Of a stretch of 13,379 nt of DNA, positions 12,508 to 13,379 are shown piece after piece. The stretch covers positions 1 through 13,379 of the forward strand of contig JALHLL010000079.1 of NCBI GenBank assembly GCA_022844575.1, in the 5' to 3' direction. The notes under the pieces are model-generated. The model did not search any database, was not told the DNA's origin, and worked only from the letters and a program-made list of their open reading frames with translations. Position 1 is the stretch's first letter; each line of letters begins with the position of its first letter. This DNA comes from a bacterium (lineage in GTDB: Bacteria > Bacteroidota > Ignavibacteria > Kapaibacteriales > UBA961). The position numbers and the translations under genes were made by a program.

Positions 12508-13379
12508 TTACAAGTACTTTTGCATTATCTTTTGTTTTTGTTCGGGTGCTTGTTGTATTATGTTCTTTGCTTCTTCAATAATCTGCTCCAAGAGGATTAC
12601 CTCTTTCACAAATTGTTCTTGAATGGGTAAAGGGGGTACGGGTGTGGTAAGTGTAAGGATATTTTTAACAGACAAGCCCGGTTGTGCTACGCCAGTTGCA
12701 TATTGATTTAGTTTCATGGAAACTAATTGGTAGAATAGCCAATAAACATTAATATCTTCATTAGGACTAACGACAACAGCATGTTCTGTTGCATGGAATT
12801 TCCCTTGTACTAAATGTACATTACCACACAAAGCACCTTGCCGACCGATGAGTGGGTAAATACCCTCATTTGTAAAAGATGAAGTGAAGCCCCTTAACCC
12901 ATTTCCTCCATAGCAAGGGAATAAGCCACTTTCATACTTATCTTTTATATCAGCAGCTGGCACAAATTTACCTGCCTGCATCGCACATATCTCGCTTAAT
13001 CGTTTTGTGTTGCTGGAAGAATTTGATAAGTCACGAACCTTATCCTCAATCTCATTTTTTGTTTGTTCAATGGTTTGTTGTGCTTGGTTTGCGGCTTTAT
13101 CAACGGCTTCACATTCATCAACAATTTTTTGTTGTATTTCGATAGGGGGAAGAGGAATTTTAATACCCGCCATAACATTGTTCATCAACTTCGGATTAGC
13201 TGATCTGACAACATACGATGGTGTGATTTTATTTAACACATTAGGCAAATATTTTGCAAGGATTTTCTCGCTATTTACTTTTAAAATGCCACATACATTT
13301 GTACAGTTAAATCTTCCCTCTCTATAAAAACATGTTCCAGCGTAAACTCCGTCAGTTGTCCATGTCACATACTCTCCTT
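12508..13379 (-). CDS. hsdS: Type I restriction-modification specificity subunit HsdS, N-terminus outside window
   Basis: The visible 290 codons are the C-terminal part; the frame stays open to the right edge (GEYVTWTTDG...), so the GTG at 13368 is not the true start. From the N-terminal side: the end of target-recognition domain 1 (TWTTDGVYAGTCFYREGRFN), a long helical conserved region (IEIQQKIVDECEAVDKAANQ and onward), target-recognition domain 2 (about KRLSEICAMQAGKFVPAADI through GRQGALCGNVHLVQGKFHAT) ending in PLPPIEIQ-like PVPPLPIQEQF, and a second helical region up to the stop. HsdS chooses the DNA site for the HsdM/HsdR complex, which would lie to the right. The part seen is intact. 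Repeat DNA follows directly after the stop. Confidence 0.9.
   Translation of the reverse strand, partial: GEYVTWTTDGVYAGTCFYREGRFNCTNVCGILKVNSEKILAKYLPNVLNKITPSYVVRSANPKLMNNVMAGIKIPLPPIEIQQKIVDECEAVDKAANQAQQTIEQTKNEIEDKVRDLSNSSSNTKRLSEICAMQAGKFVPAADIKDKYESGLFPCYGGNGLRGFTSSFTNEGIYPLIGRQGALCGNVHLVQGKFHATEHAVVVSPNEDINVYWLFYQLVSMKLNQYATGVAQPGLSVKNILTLTTPVPPLPIQEQFVKEVILLEQIIEEAKNIIQQAPEQKQKIMQKYL

Overview
The window most likely comes from a member of the Bacteroidota or a close FCB relative. The evidence is low G+C coding DNA, weak or absent Shine-Dalgarno sites before several genes, several matches to the Bacteroidetes promoter form TAnnTTTG, and abundant dispersed palindromic repeats of the kind common in intergenic DNA of that group. 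No rRNA, tRNA or housekeeping gene is visible, so the phylum call is an inference.

Most genes are on the minus strand and look like part of a prophage or phage-satellite-like element. Reading from the right-hand end on the minus strand: a type I restriction specificity subunit cut by the window edge (12508-13379); a divergent switch made of a CI-like repressor (plus strand, 11723-12235) and a ribbon-helix-helix protein (11347-11544), separated by two matching 17-bp operator-like sites; a coiled-coil protein of unknown function (10884-11264); a large primase-polymerase/VapE-type helicase (7084-9291); an iteron-rich region that looks like a replication origin (6152-6434); a small unknown protein (5867-6139) and a DnaA domain IV-like protein (5571-5864); a PIN-domain toxin with a large upstream partner (4278-5529); and, after a plus-strand cargo operon, a lysis pair of holin and CHAP-type endolysin (141-879), followed by the start of a DUF5681-like packaging-type gene (1-137). 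No capsid, portal, tail or integrase gene lies inside the window.

The cargo operon (1578-3928, plus strand) is the least explained part. It has three tightly coupled genes: an exported 435-aa protein, a 200-aa protein with a CHAT/caspase-like His...Cys layout, and a 146-aa coiled-coil membrane protein. It sits between the toxin-antitoxin pair and the lysis genes, a common place for phage cargo such as defence or superinfection genes. Its function is not known from sequence.

About 2 kb is non-coding repeat DNA. Family A is a unit of about 125 bp with G/C-rich inverted arms; it is present as five tandem copies at 6497-7080, mixed with family B at 9480-10860, and as degenerate or inverted pieces at 1139-1168 and 12346-12436. 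Family B is a 96-bp unit containing GATTCTTCACTCCGTTCAGA and its near-complement. Family C (9376-9442) consists of short CCCCTTGGGG palindromes. The repeats fill the gaps between functional modules and give rise to several false ORFs.
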